A stretch of 64,000 nt of DNA from Stomoxys calcitrans (lineage: Eukaryota > Arthropoda > Insecta > Diptera > Muscidae). The stretch lies in the NCBI RefSeq assembly GCF_963082655.1, contig NC_081555.1, positions 176,117,896 to 176,181,895 on the forward strand. The letters are read 5' to 3'. Below are positions 32,165 to 43,731 of this stretch, in pieces (the stretch's first letter is position 1; each line of letters opens with the position of its first letter). The notes under the pieces are model-generated. The model was not told the origin of the DNA. It saw only the letters and a program-made list of their open reading frames with translations, and did not search any database. A program made the translations under genes and the position numbers.

Positions 32165-32428
32165 AACGTAGGCCAGACGTTAGCATGTCCTGGCGCTGAA
32201 CGCCTGGGTTTGAATCCTGGCGAGAACGCTTGGGTTTGAATCCTGGCGAGAACATCAGAAAAATTTTGTCAGCGGTGGTAATTCCCTCCCAATGCTGGCG
32301 ACATTTGTAAAATACTGTACCATTTGGTATGGCAGCCATGCATCGGAATCGGAGTGCACTCATTGATATGTGAGAAGTTTGCCCCTGTTCCTTAGTGGAA
32401 TGTTCATGGGCAAAAATTGCAATTTGCA
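32165..32428 (+). mobile_element. tRNA-derived SINE with duplicated B box
   Basis: The B-box segment occurs twice in tandem ('gggtttgaatcctggcgaga' at about 32208 and 32233, 26-bp period). The A-box side is partly lost, the central body is shortened, and the 3' hairpin TTTGCCC ... GGGCAAA is intact. Confidence 0.8.
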
Positions 32429-32429
32429 T

Positions 32430-32691
32430 TTGTATCAATAATGTGAAGCATTTCAAGCATGTATTGGCGTTCTGAAACCCCAGATATGTATGTTGATGAT
32501 TTGAACATTTTCGGTGAATTGTCCCTTTCCGTGTTAGTGTCTTTTTCTTTTGCGTGTTTTATTATGCTAGTAATTGTGTTGTTGGAAAACTCATTTAATT
32601 TTAATATATGGCGAATTTTCTTTTTGTTTTGTAAAAAGCGTTTTAAGTGAAATTTCAGCAATATAATTAAAACTTGCATGCTTTTCAGCAT
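32430..32691 (-). pseudogene. Penelope-like element, internally deleted
   Basis: The minus-strand frame holds the RT-endonuclease linker ('LKLNEFSNNTITSIIKHAK', 'FKSSTYISGVSE') joined directly to the C-terminal 'RQYMLEMLHIIDTNA', so the endonuclease core has been deleted. It abuts the SINE at 32165-32428. Confidence 0.6.
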
Positions 32692-32974
32692 GCCTAAACA
32701 GTTACTTTGCCAAAGGAGCTATGAAATGATAGATTGAAACTAGTTCCTCTATCGGAACGAACCCAAAAGGATCCATTACTAGATGAACGATTTTGCTCAA
32801 AACTAATTTTAACCACAGTCCAAATCCACTTGATTTCAACAAATATCCCAAACCCGTTTACACTGCGTTTGAAGTGATTTTTTGGTAAGAACTTTTGAAC
32901 AAAAATTAACAGCAGCAATGTTTTTGCAGCATGTTTATTGTGGTCATGTGGTGTGGCCACTTTTTTAAATTCAA

Positions 32975-33081
32975 CTTCAAAATTTGATAATTTCAATTAC
33001 AAAAAGTCAGATGATTCAAAAAAGTCGACAGGTCTTTTCGATTCATCTGACTTTTTTAGTTGAAATTATTAAATTTTGAAG
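32975..33081. repeat. Isolated 107-bp near-perfect hairpin
   Basis: Arms of about 48 nt begin 'cttcaaaatttgataattt' and end 'aaattattaaattttgaag', with 'gtcagatga' / 'tcatctgac' inside and a loop 'tcgacaggt'. There are only a few mismatches. Confidence 0.85.
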
Positions 33082-33194
33082 ACAATACCGATAATAACCG
33101 GTTGTTACTGCAATTGCATTGTTGCATTTGATGTTTTCGATTATTAAGTCACTTTCGAAGAAAATTCGCTGAAAAGTTCCACAATTAAGTAGAT

Positions 33195-33593
33195 TTGGTC
33201 ATAATAAAAATCCATGGGAAACGTCTTTGCAAAACACAAGATTTCCGAAATCTTGTCCAGATTTCACAATTTTTTTTGTGTGTTGAAAAAAACGCCGATT
33301 ATGTAAATCAGCTTGAGGAAAAGATGGCGATTTCACCATATGGTTTTAAAGTTGTTGTACAATTGAGACAAACTTCTATCGTTGGGCCACGGATTTCTAT
33401 GTCGATAACCAAAAACTGGCAAGCGTTGAAAATCGGAGTAAATCCAGGATGCGCTTATAAGGTGAGATCATGCGAACAGCTGAGTACAATTTTTTTTAAT
33501 TTTTGTTTCGTATTTTTCGGTAACTCCAAATATCAAATTCTTTTTAACACAGCTGTGATTTATTCCAAAATCTTAAAACGATGTTCTATTTGA
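33195..33593 (+). other. Orphan frame with a possible splice donor
   Basis: An open frame from ATG 33195 runs 132 codons. The part up to 33461 has coding-like content ('ISPYGFKVVVQLRQTSIVG', 'NWQALKIGVNPGCAYK') and ends exactly at AAG|GTGAGA, a good 5' splice site; the rest is AT-rich and intron-like. No family is recognised and no matching downstream exon was found. Confidence 0.4.
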
Positions 33594-33639
33594 TCTAATA
33601 TTACACACATAAGCAAGAAAACAGTGTTTATTGATGAAA

Positions 33640-33775
33640 ATATGAATAAATAATAAGTTGTAGAACAAATTTTATTTCTAAAACCACTTTGACATTCGAA
33701 GTTATGGCATTTGCCAATCAAGGTAATTTCGTTGGAAGTAGATTTTTGTTGTTGTGCTACCTCTTAATTGTTACA
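33640..33775 (-). repeat. Fragment related to the Tc1-type miniature at 41951-42409
   Basis: The reverse strand shares 'acaacaacaaaaatctac', 'tggcaaatgcca' and 'aaagtggtttta' with 42240-42325. Confidence 0.6.
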
Positions 33776-33934
33776 CGGAGCAAAACACGGCACAAAAAGC
33801 AACGCTTATTCTTTTTCGGACTTTGACCTTAAAGCCTATATGTATGTTCGTGATTCACCATTGAAATAAAAAGTATTTCATTGTTATTACTGTTTTAAAA
33901 TACTTCAAAAACCTTAACGATAAGATAACTTTTA

Positions 33935-34045
33935 TGAAAATTTTATCATAAGTAATAAGGGGATGTCTCCCTGAATAAAATCAGCAAGTTTTTTTCCTCT
34001 AAAATCTATTGCAAAAAAAGGAATCGTGAAAAATATTGATTTTTC
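33935..34045 (+). repeat. Dispersed repeat, copy 1 (copy 2 at 39355-39460)
   Basis: 'attttatcataagtaata', 'ctctaaaatctatt' and 'aatcgtgaaaaatat' align with the second copy at roughly 75 percent by eye. Confidence 0.6.
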
Positions 34046-34529
34046 ACATGCGAACATAGTACCAACCCGCGCTCCAACGTTTATATTAATTGGCACAGGT
34101 CCGCAGTACATGTTTGTTCAATACAAACACCATAAACAGTTCAACAAAGACCCTATTTGTCCAGTTAGTAACCAGTTGGCACCATCATCTGAACTACTGA
34201 ACTAGTAGCTAACTTTTATAGCCAATTTTGTCTCTGCAGTTCCATTTTACGTAAAATTCTAGGAAATGAAGTTATTTATGCATTTGGCTCTCAAATACAA
34301 TTTACCGAAGTAGTAACAAGTGCTGCTGATAGGGGTCGGTTTAAAAAAATGATCGTGCTTCTTGCTTGCGAGCAAGGCGGATTTAATAAGGTCCCACACG
34401 AACAGCTGTTAATAGCCGGCTAAGTTTGACGGTATTAAGATGCTAAATTTTTGTTTGCATTCTCTTTGTTATCTTCTTTCTCGCATATTCTCTGCTCATT
34501 ACGCACACGTATACACACACGCACACAAA
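34046..34529. other. Unassigned
   Basis: No gene is supported. Confidence 0.3.
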
Positions 34530-34830
34530 TTTATAATTTTAGAAAATTCGGCGAAATTTTTTTATGTATTTCCCTTTAAAAATTTATTTTAAAAATGATT
34601 TCTGCATTTTTGTTTTAATTTAATTTAAAAAACTTATTACTGTGCTTTAATGCTTATTGCATTTTTCCATCATTAACAAAGTGATGTCGGTAGGCTAGAG
34701 GATGTGTGAAAGACTACCAAATATAAGACAATGAGTTCAAATCTCCTCGTCGACCAGTGACAAAACTTACAAAATTAATTAAGAGGAGAGAGTGAAAAGG
34801 AAAAAACCGAGAGCAAGTAGAAACAAAATG
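34530..34830 (+). repeat. tRNA-like-headed repeat, copy 2
   Basis: 'agaaaattcggcg', 'aacttattactgtg' and 'gtcggtaggctagaggatg', then a B-box-like 'gagttcaaatctc'. It is the inverse of 27190-27540, about 7 kb away. Confidence 0.7.
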
Positions 34831-35390
34831 TTTCAAACATTGACAAATGCTCAAATGCCAGGGACAACTGGTTACACCACCACCAGTTGTTTACACTATT
34901 TACAAAGTAAACAGATTTGGAAATAGTGGCCTGGACTACTGGGATTCATCGCAGTTACGATGACAATCATAGACAATAGATTCCTATAGATGAATTTTCC
35001 CTCTCTGAACAAAATGGCAACTACGAACAACTATTAGAAATCTGACGTTTTCTTTTGTTTCATTCTTAAGTGATCTAAGACAAGAGAAAAAGGAATTGGG
35101 GGAATATAAAAACTGTAGAAAAACACAAGTTAATAAACAAGAAGAAGCTAACAACAATGTTAAAATTTTTTTGTAAAAATTATTTATAGTTTAAAAGACA
35201 CAAACAAAATAAAAAATCACAAACAAGCACAATACACAGGAGCCAAATTACCGAATACGTGAACGAGTAAAAAGGTCCGAAATTTGTCTATTGTGAATTA
35301 TGTACCTCTTAATTGAACCGGATTTTTTTTTGAAATTTAGGGACCCGATTGTTTAAATCGATCATTATTTTTAAAAGCCTTGATATTATA
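34831..35390. other. Unassigned AT-rich DNA
   Basis: Nothing supported. Confidence 0.3.
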
Positions 35391-35627
35391 TTGGGTTGCC
35401 CAAAAAGTAATTGCGGATTTTTCATATAGTCGGCGTTGACAAATTTTTTCACAGCTTGTGACTCTGCAATTGCATTCTTTCTTCTGTCAGTTATCAGCTG
35501 TAGCTTTTAGATTGCTTTAGAAAAAAAGCGTAAAAAAAGTATATTTGATTAAAGTTCATTCTAAGTTTTATTAAAAATGCAGTTACTTTCTTTTAAAAAA
35601 TCCGCAATTACTTTTTGGGCAACCCAA
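35391..35627 (+). mobile_element. Mariner miniature element, copy f
   Basis: A 237-bp complete copy with TA on each side. Confidence 0.95.
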
Positions 35628-35717
35628 TAAATGTATATAAAAGTGGCATAACATCCATTAAATACGAAAAAAATTTCATTCGATACGAAAGCGGACTCGA
35701 TCACGCATGCGGTGATT

Positions 35718-35950
35718 CTCTTGAAATTCTCTTTTCATTTTCTTCGTTTATTTCTAATCTCGTAAAATAGTCAATGGTTTATCTAGTATTCATTTACTGT
35801 CTGCGGATACAATCTAAATCATATTTATTGTTCATACATAGTTCTCTTGAAAATCTCCCTTCTCTTAATTTTCTTCGTTTATTTCTAATCTTTGTACTTG
35901 GTGCCTCTTTAAATAGTTGCATGAATCATCTATTATTCATTTAGTGTCTG
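35718..35950. repeat. Two degenerate direct copies
   Basis: 'cttcgtttatttctaatct' and 'tattcattta.tgtctg' appear in both halves (35718-35803, 35842-35950). Confidence 0.6.
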
Positions 35951-36524
35951 TTATGCCAATTAAGATGACTGTTTTTCATTAGCCCAATGATAATGCTGTG
36001 TTAGCGTCAGTAAACACCTTTGGATTATTTTTATTATAAACTATAACTAAAATATTGCTTACGTTTCGTAATTGACTGCTGAATTTGTTATTTAGTTCAC
36101 AAAGCAAAAAGAAGGGAAACAACACCGAAATAAATTCTTGCACCGAACCGAACGGTTCAAACACACTGCATAGACTGATACCAAAGCACATGAATGCCAA
36201 TATGTAAGCGAGAAAAAAACAAAACAAAAATAATGCTCCGCGCAGCCAACTGCGATGTGTGTGTATAACAGAGATAAAAAAAGTTGCCACATTATCTGGT
36301 TCATCATATAAATGGGATTGAGAAATGGGCAAATGAAATGAAATATGGAAATGACAAAGATTGTCAATTTCGTTCACAGACTTTTAACAATTAAGAATAA
36401 TTGAAGCATTAAAATGTATAAAGTAAGAAGGACATTTTAAACGTCAGTTGCTTTGTATTCGAGCAAAAGACAGCTTTAGCTACATTAACATCCAGAAATA
36501 GGAAAATGTTGATCGAGGAAGATT

Positions 36525-36700
36525 CAAGATTCCCATTGAGAGCACAACCACAGTCGCTTGTGGCAACAATTCATTTTCTTACGCAAAATAAACGCGATCG
36601 CCAAACTTCTAATTGTAACTGAGTATTTGTTAGTGTTAATGATGTTGCTCACATGTATTTACTCTGGGTGGAAAATAAAGTGTTTGTGAATGCATAAATA
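36525..36700 (+). repeat. Dispersed repeat D, copy 1
   Basis: 'gagcacaaccacagtcgct', 'ataaacgcgatcgccaaactt' and 'tgttagtgttaatgatgt' recur on the opposite strand at 45370-45545, and in part at 45045-45115. Confidence 0.7.
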
Positions 36701-37296
36701 AAAAAAGTATTTTTTCAATATAATTAAATATACTTGAAAGAAGAATAAATATTTCTTTCCCAACAAGCAACTCAATCAATCTGTACGAAATAATATGGTT
36801 TGTGAAAGAATGTGTTGTGATTTTGGTTTTGCAGTTACAATAACAATATTTGGATGAAAATGGAAAATGCTGACAAAGGCTTTTGGAAAGTTGTGCTTAT
36901 TTAACTTATATTTGTGAAAATACTATAAAATCTAATTATTTTTACAATTAAAAGCTGCAATTGTCTATTTTCAAATTGTTATGTGTTTCATTATTGGGGT
37001 GGGTTTTGGTTAAAAATACAACAACATACACATAGCCCATGAAGTCTCCGTTCACCTGACAAACTTTTATGATTGGTTAAAGAACACAAAATAAAATTAT
37101 AAATCAAATTAACTACTTTACACATATTTTTTCTTCATATTCTTAACATTAAAAAACAAAAACAAAATTCTAAGTTTGGTTAAGCACTTTCACTCTAGAG
37201 CGATTTAAATATGAGAACAATTAAATATAAGCACCACAAAGTCTGCTTTCAGTAATTAAAAATAAACAAAAGAGTTATTTAAACACAAAATAAAAA
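36701..37296. other. Unassigned AT-rich DNA, possibly the 3' flank of the Tc1 element
   Basis: No gene; I could not locate Tc1 terminal repeats. Confidence 0.3.
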
Positions 37297-38120
37297 CATA
37301 TTAACACATTCCTAATATTTGGTAGGATAGCCACGTTGTTTTAAGACTGCACTTAGTCTTTTTTGGCATGGAGTTTACCAAGTTCTCTGTTTCCTCAGAT
37401 GTTATTTTTGCCCATTCTGCCTGCATGACACTTCGTAACATCTCCTTACTGGTTATAACGTGCTGACGAATTTTTTTCTCCAATAGATCCCAAATATGCT
37501 CAATGGGGTTGAGATCTGGTGATTGGCCAAAGCCTAACAACCTCCGATGTATGCTTTAGATCGTGATCTCGTTGGAACCAAAATGTCGTTGCTAACCCTA
37601 GTTTAGCAGCACTTGGTTTAAATTTTTTTTTTAAATATTGAGATAACCCCATTTATCCATTTTGGACTCAATAAATTCTAATTGACCCACTCCACTAGCA
37701 GCCATACACCCCCACATCATAACTCCACCACCACCGTGCTTCACCGTTCCAACAAAATTTTGTTTTTCCAGCTCATTTCTTCCATGAAATCCAGCTATAT
37801 GTAATATTTTTCTAGCAGTTTCGGCACAGATGCTTTTATACGAGGGTTGTTGCTTGTCATATTAATCACTTTGCGCTCTTCTCTAACGGATAATTATTTT
37901 GGACGCCCAGGTCGAGGCTTTGAAATTATAATGCCGGTTTCTTTGTTATTATTAATTACGCGCTGGACAAAAGAATGCGTTCTTCCAACTGTTCCACTAA
38001 TATTTCTAAAGCTTTGTCCTTCTTTCCACAATTTAAAAATTATTTTTCTTTCAGATATGCATAATTCTTTTCCTTTACATGAGACAAAAGTACCGTTAGA
38101 ACAAAAAAGCAAAAGCAAAC
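37297..38120 (-). pseudogene. Tc1-like transposase pseudogene
   Basis: On the minus strand the N-terminal paired-type helix-turn-helix is present ('ISERKIIFKLWKEGQSF', 'GRTHSFVQRVINN', 38118-37894) with the 'GRP' hinge. Then come 'GTVKHGGGGVMMWGCMAASG' (about 37770-37700) and 'QSPDLNPIEHIWDLLEKKI' (37535-37470), which carries the third catalytic residue region of DD34E elements. The segment with the first catalytic Asp is deleted, and frameshifts occur near 37560 and 37630. A fold-back element (38145-38751) has inserted just upstream of its start. Confidence 0.85.
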
Positions 38121-38144
38121 TTGTATTATTGTTTTTGTTTTCTA

Positions 38145-38751
38145 AAGGGTGATTTTTTTGAGGTTAGGATTTTCATGCATTAGCATTTGACAGATCACGT
38201 GGGATTTCAGACATGGTGTCAAAGAGAAAGATGCTCAGTATGCTTTGACATTTCATCATGAATAAACTTACTAACGAGCAACGCTTGCAAATCATTGAAT
38301 TTTATTACCAAAACCAGTGTTCGGTTCGAAATGTGTTCATTCACCGTAACGTTGCGTCCAACAGCATCTTTGAAAAACTACGGTCCAATGATTCCACCAG
38401 CGTACAAACCACACCAAACAGTGCATTTTTCGGGATGCATGGGCAGTTCTTGAACGGCTTCTGGTTGCTCTTCACTCCAAATGCGGCAATTTTGCTTATT
38501 TACGTAGCCATTCAACCAGAAATGAGCCTCATCGCTGAACAAAATTTGTCAAAATTTGAACACATTTCGAACCGAACACTGATTTTGGTAATAAAATTCA
38601 ATGATTTGCAAGCGTTGCTCGTTAGTAAGTCTATTCATGATGAAATGTCAAAGCATACTGAGCATCTTTCTCTTTGACACCATGTCTGAAATCCCACGTG
38701 ATCTGTCAAATACTAATGCATGAAAATCCTAACCTCAAAAAATTCACCCTT
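38145..38751. mobile_element. Fold-back DNA element built from a Tc1/mariner-type transposon, copy 1
   Basis: 607 bp between TA dinucleotides; ends AAGGGTGA ... TCACCCTT. The two arms (about 190 nt each) are inverse copies of the transposon's 5' end, each starting the same transposase N-terminus ('MNKLTNEQRLQIIEFYYQNQ' on the left). Between them, on the minus strand, lies a piece of the catalytic domain ('FSDEAHFWLNGYVNKQN' to 'GGIIGPYFFKDAV', 'RNVTVN'). It cannot encode a working protein. It has the same length as copy 2 at 54319-54925 and is almost identical to it. Confidence 0.9.
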
Positions 38752-39354
38752 TAATTTAAGAAATATTTTTTAATCATTAAAAAATAAATTGTTACATGAA
38801 CGCAGACTTTATGGACTACATATGTGTATAAAAATGTAAAGAAACTGACACGGCGATAAAAACAACATCAAGATATTCTTTCGTCGCAGTTCAACAAAGC
38901 AGAAGAGAAATTCTAAACGAGTGAGTTGTTTGTGCAGCAAAGTTTTGAAAACTTTATTCTCTGACTCACCGACTTGTTTAATAAACACCATTAAAAAGAG
39001 ATTGGAAAAAAACAAGAACAACAACAAACAATGCAACAACTCATACAGTGAATGTCGTCTTATGCTTGCAAAAGATGGAGGGCTGCCAGATTATTTTTGC
39101 GAAAAATCATCCCGTTTAAAGAAAGAAATAGGCAAACTTAATTACCCACCATTATGAAATTTTTTTTACCCCTTTCATTAAATTTCACTTGAATGGTGTA
39201 AGTTTAAGTATAAAAATATATAATTCAACCATTTTTTAATTTTTTAAATTTTAAGGCTGGTTCTGTATTAGTTTTTCATCGTTAAAAACTCATGTTTCTC
39301 GCGATTTATTTTTTCAAACACTACACAAATATCAATGATAGTATTAAAATTTTA
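38752..39354. other. Unassigned
   Basis: A frame at 38921-39157 is Asn/Lys-rich with no domain. Not called. Confidence 0.3.
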
Positions 39355-39460
39355 TCAACATTTTACCATAAGTAATGAGGGAATGTTCTGCTGAACGAAA
39401 TCTGTTGTTTTTTGCTTTAAAATCTATTATCTAAAAAAGTAATCGGTGAGAAATATCGCA
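39355..39460 (+). repeat. Dispersed repeat, copy 2 of 33935-34045
   Basis: 'attttaccataagtaatg', 'tttaaaatctatta' and 'aatcggtgagaaatat' align with copy 1. Confidence 0.6.
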
Positions 39461-40744
39461 AAAAGCTATATTTTTCAATTATAGTGTCAACCTTTACTTA
39501 GGTTTTATGTCGATTACTTTTGGTATTACAGAATTTGGTATAAATAGATAATTAAGAGAGATCCAACATCTGGTCTACATGCAAAACATAATAAATTCGA
39601 AAAAAATTACTCAATTTGAACTGCAGTCACTGCAAGGATATATAAAGAAGGGACACTCTTTAGACCTATTTCTTCGTCGAAAACCCACGTACGAACCAGC
39701 CAAGTATATGATGAATTTCTTGACGATGAACTCTAAATATCATTTAAAGTATGCAATTGAATTCATTCGATGTGTAAATACGGTCATAACAAAGTCAAAG
39801 ACAATTTTTTTATATAGTAACCTATGTAACTTTTTAAATAGTTACGAAAATCTCTAAAGCGATATTTTTGGTTTTCTCCATTCGTAGGAAATCTCTAAAT
39901 TTTTAGTACTATAGGGCATTTTATCATTTGTGACCAATAATTTTTACTATGGATTCCTCACTTTAGGAACTATTAAACCAGTCAATTGAAAACATGTGCA
40001 AGCTCGAATTCCACAAACAAAACTTTTCCACATCTATTTTTAGTGCCTATCATCGACTTTCGACACTATTGTCTTTGTTTCTAATTGAAGTATTTATTGT
40101 TTGCCCATGTTCCTTAAAATTCATGGGCAAATTTTTTTTTTTATTATTTGTATTGTAGATTGAAGAATGTTTTTATTTAGGACTATAGATTTAAATATTA
40201 GGGTTACTTATAATTACTATTAAAAATATTATACATATGCATTCGGCTAAAAAAGTTGATTGCTTTATAGAAATTAATTTAATAAAACAAAAATAAGTAA
40301 AATCGTGGTAGGTTCCGCCTGGTCAAAAATACCCCTAAATCATTACGTTTTCTTCGCCATTCTTTACGTTCTTATTAGTAAAGCGGACATATAATTCTGT
40401 ATTTTTTGGACATCTAATCCAAATCAAATTAATTTTTCATTCATCTCATATAGCACGTTTCATTATTTCTTTCTACCAAATATCGGTCCTTTGCAATTTA
40501 TGTGGGATTTTGCAAACTGTACATGATTTTGCAGATGTCTTTTAAATAAAATTTTTTTCTACCAGTCGGTGTCTTTCAGTTTTCTTCAAAATTTCCAGCT
40601 ATAACTAGCTTCTTATTCCTCCGAAAGATTTGCATGTGTCCCGACTTGGCAATAATTTGATGTGATCATCTTTTCCATAGTTTTTCGATTTTTTTCTTTT
40701 TAAGCGTTGGAGACTTTGGGCGGATACTAATAACAAGACGTAGT
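39461..40744. other. Mostly unassigned; SINE 3' hairpin scrap at 40098-40137
   Basis: At 40098-40137 TTTGCCC and GGGCAAA with 'atgttcctt' between them form the isolated 3' hairpin of the SINE family. A 92-codon frame at 39579-39857 has no recognisable domain and ends in low-complexity sequence. Confidence 0.4.
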
Positions 40745-41076
40745 TGTTGTCAGGTTGCGAACTAAAATTGAACTCACTTTATTAAAATCAATTTCTTAAC
40801 TCTAAACCTAAATCTATATGTACAAATATCTTAACATATACGGTCACACACGCAGCGATATGCCTATTTAAAGATGCACTTAAGACCACCCTAGACAAAT
40901 GCAGCTACATTCAAAATGCACATAAAAATACAGTCTTATCTTCTAATGTAAATACTCTAACATATCCACACCATGCGGCCAAACATCACCAAACGCCACA
41001 TGTGGGAACTTATAACACGAAACTATTATAGACTAAATGCTGCTGGCTATATTATTAAACATTTTATCTCCTAACA
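40745..41076 (-). mobile_element. Candidate solo LTR
   Basis: On the minus strand, 332 bp start TGTTAGGAGATAAAATG and end 'cgcaacctgacaaca' (TGTT ... AACA ends). AATAAA occurs about 40 nt before the end and a TATA-like 'tttaaatagg' sits in the middle, an LTR-like layout. No target duplication or internal retroelement sequence was found, so this is tentative. Confidence 0.45.
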
Positions 41077-41873
41077 ATTGATAAGAATTAAACTGACTGT
41101 GTGTGACCTAAGAATACAGTTCTTACAAAACTGTCCAAGCGTTGTAAACCCAATTGTGAGATCTAATAATGATTTTTGCTTCATGACTTTTAATGAATTT
41201 TGTCTTTATTTTTTAAATTTCGAATGGAACGCTCTTCGTCAAAAGAATGTTTTGCGCTACCCGTATTTTTGATATAGAAAACTTTGCTATTGTGTCTAGG
41301 AACGTTGTAAATTAACCGAAATTTTTGTCATTGTTATTGATCGTTGACCCTATTTTTTGGTGACATCATTTCGGATCATGTTTCACATTCTCGGTGTAAA
41401 TTAAATTTGCCAATTTTTTTGTATTTATTAATACTGAACACTGAAATGAACCGTTTTTTGCAAATCTAGTGCCCCTTTTCTTTTTTGTCCATGACTGTAA
41501 ATAAAAATAACGAAAGACAATTCAGGAAAAGCATCAACATGGGAAATAACGTTGCCTGCCTATAATCTTTTTCAAAAAATAAGCTTTCATTAACATTACT
41601 CTTTCTTCTGAGTATTAATTGTTTTTTTTTTTATTTTGAAACAAACCACAACAATCTAGGTATGTCAACGTTCTTTTAGTAAATATGGCAGTCTTGCGTA
41701 TAATGTCAATTATCTCTGCATACTTAAATCAGTGGTTTAAGCAAAATGCCTTCAGTACAAAATAGATAAAAGCCGTCCTTGCTAAACCGAATTGGCATCT
41801 CTGTCACACACTCCTCTTAATATTCTTTTATGCCGGCGATCGACAAATCTTAAATTTCACACACACATACACA
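41077..41873. other. Unassigned
   Basis: No gene supported; a 64-codon frame at 41078-41272 is not convincing. Confidence 0.3.
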
Positions 41874-41935
41874 TATAAAACAAATGCACTAAGTTATAAT
41901 ACCCTGTACACACAGATGTGGTGTAGGGTATAGAA
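41874..41935 (-). repeat. Family B terminal scrap
   Basis: On the minus strand 'ataccctacaccacatctgt', 'tacagggtattataactta' and 'gtgcatttgttt' are the conserved family B start. Confidence 0.8.
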
Positions 41936-41950
41936 ACAACCGGTTGTATA

Positions 41951-42409
41951 CACAGCTGTGTTCAAAATAATAGGAGTGCTACCACCTTTTATTTTCACAG
42001 GTCAAAATATTATGAAACATAAATAGATCTATTAAAGAAATGATAGGAATGCTTTGGTCAAATGACTGCAAATGCCTTTTTATATAACAACACTCGAACA
42101 TCAACGTAAAACATCAACTATTGATGACCGTCGATTTTGTGATATTGCAAAGGGAACCCTACTGAGTCTTCAAAAAAGATTCAAGTGGGATTAAATCTGA
42201 CTGTATATACATGGTACAATTAACAGGTAGCCTCATTAGCACAACAACAAAAATCTACACCCAACGAAACTGCCTGTATTGGCAAATGCCATTTCTTCAT
42301 ATGTCAAAGTGGTTTTACAAATAAACTTTATTTTGCAACTTATTTTTATTGTTGAATAATTTATAGAATTGATTAGAAATTAATTTTACTACTATTTTGA
42401 ACACAACTA
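41951..42409. mobile_element. Non-autonomous Tc1-type element
   Basis: The left end 'cacagctgtgttcaaaataa' is answered by an inverse 'ctattttgaacacaact' at about 42392-42408, each next to TA. This is a Tc1-like terminal repeat. The interior (about 400 bp) has no transposase. Confidence 0.65.
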
Positions 42410-42941
42410 TAAATGGATGAAACCAAAGAAATGTATTATCTTCTTTTCTTCCTTTCAACAGCAGAAGTAAATGTGAATACAAAGGAATAATTGTTTTTGT
42501 AGAACTTTGATACACATGCACACACTTAAAGGAACAACGTCGTACAAATCAACTTCAAAACAAGAATATGGTATACACACAATAAATTTGCATATTTTTA
42601 AATTGAACAAGGGGAGGTCTATTTTTAAATGTACAACGATAAAAAAATAAAATAATGAAAAATAAAAAAAAGATGATGTCTACCTTTCTTAAGTCTTAAA
42701 AAACACTATGACAAAACAGTAACAGTTTTTTTCAGTCTTCTTTTCTTTACACTTCTATAACTTGGTGTTCGACTAACAAAACTAAACTCCTGCCACTGAA
42801 TGACCTCATCCAAATATAATAATTCTTATCTGGGAGTTGCCATCTTATGGCTATGCATAATCATTGTGCAGTTTTATGGTAACGATGTATTGCTAACATA
42901 TCGTTCAATCTTATGAAAACAATCACATTAAGTGTAGTATC
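42410..42941. other. Unassigned AT-rich DNA
   Basis: Nothing supported. Confidence 0.3.
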
Positions 42942-43205
42942 CAACTCTGGTGAAATTTTCGTTACCATAAGGAATGCATTGACATATTCTAAGTGAAATT
43001 TTCGTTAATTCATGTTGCATGGAGCTATTAAATATACATTTTCATTCGTATTGCAACCAATATTTTCGGTAACGGTACCACTAACGAAAATTTCGTTTAG
43101 GATATCTCAATACATTTCTTGTGATAACACAAGGTGCATACTGCGCTTTAAATAAAATTTGTGTAGCCACAAGAAATGCATTGACATATCCTAAGCAAAA
43201 TTTTC
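42942..43205. repeat. Palindromic repeat cluster
   Basis: 'gaatgcattgacatattctaagtgaaattttcg' type units occur at about 42970-43002 and 43162-43194. An inverse 'acgaaaatttcgtttaggat...caatacatttcttgtg' lies between them at about 43083-43132. Confidence 0.7.
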
Positions 43206-43371
43206 GGTTTGCTTTGCCTTAAGGGTGGTACTACGTTCTTTTAAGTTAATAAATTCCGCTTATTAAAACAGAGATGACGTATTGGAAATTTTAGTGATAT
43301 TGGCTATTAAAATCGCTTTTTTCATTAATTACTACACAATAAATAAATCTGCTGAGCAATAATTAAACGCA

Positions 43372-43731
43372 ATGGCTGAAATGGTATGTATTAAAAAAAA
43401 AAACACATGATTCTCATATAAGACCTGATCGTTTATATTAAGATACCAGTTGCTCCAGTTTAACAATCGTAGCGTAGCTTTGCCATTGCCACAAAAGCCA
43501 TAGCTGAAGTCGAGCAAATGATCCAGAAATCCGAGAGAGTATCGTACACATTAGCAAAGTTAAGTAGGGTTTTAAATTACTACATTCCGAGTTTTTATTT
43601 CAATATTTTGTGCAAAGGAGTCCGCTGAAGTTGCTGCTCTACAGTCACAAGCCAAGAAAATGGGCTTTATTGTACATGTCAATAAAACTACTGGCAGTAA
43701 ATGGTTAAACCCTGTTTACACTGCTCATTAA
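43372..43731 (+). pseudogene. Small three-exon gene or pseudogene with damaged donor and transposon-derived C-terminus
   Basis: Exon 1 is ATG GCT GAA ATG followed by GTATGT (43372-43383). Exon 2 (43473-43559) follows '..atcgtag' and reads in phase: 'RSFAIATKAIAEVEQMIQK' to 'YTLAK'. Exon 3 (from 43618) follows 'ttttgtgcaaag' and gives 'ESAEVAALQSQAKKMGFIV' and 'NKTTGSKW'. Exon 2 should be followed by GTAAGT but reads TTAAGT, so the donor has lost its G. The last few codons and the stop (43729-43731) come from the miniature element at 43706. The predicted product is about 70 residues, helical and charged. No family is recognised. It could be a decayed gene or one with unusual splicing. Confidence 0.5.

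Noticed and set aside
38258..38677. 139-codon frame at 38258 (and 54432) as a protein gene
   Set aside because: It joins the transposase N-terminal arm to antisense catalytic sequence and the inverted arm of a fold-back element.
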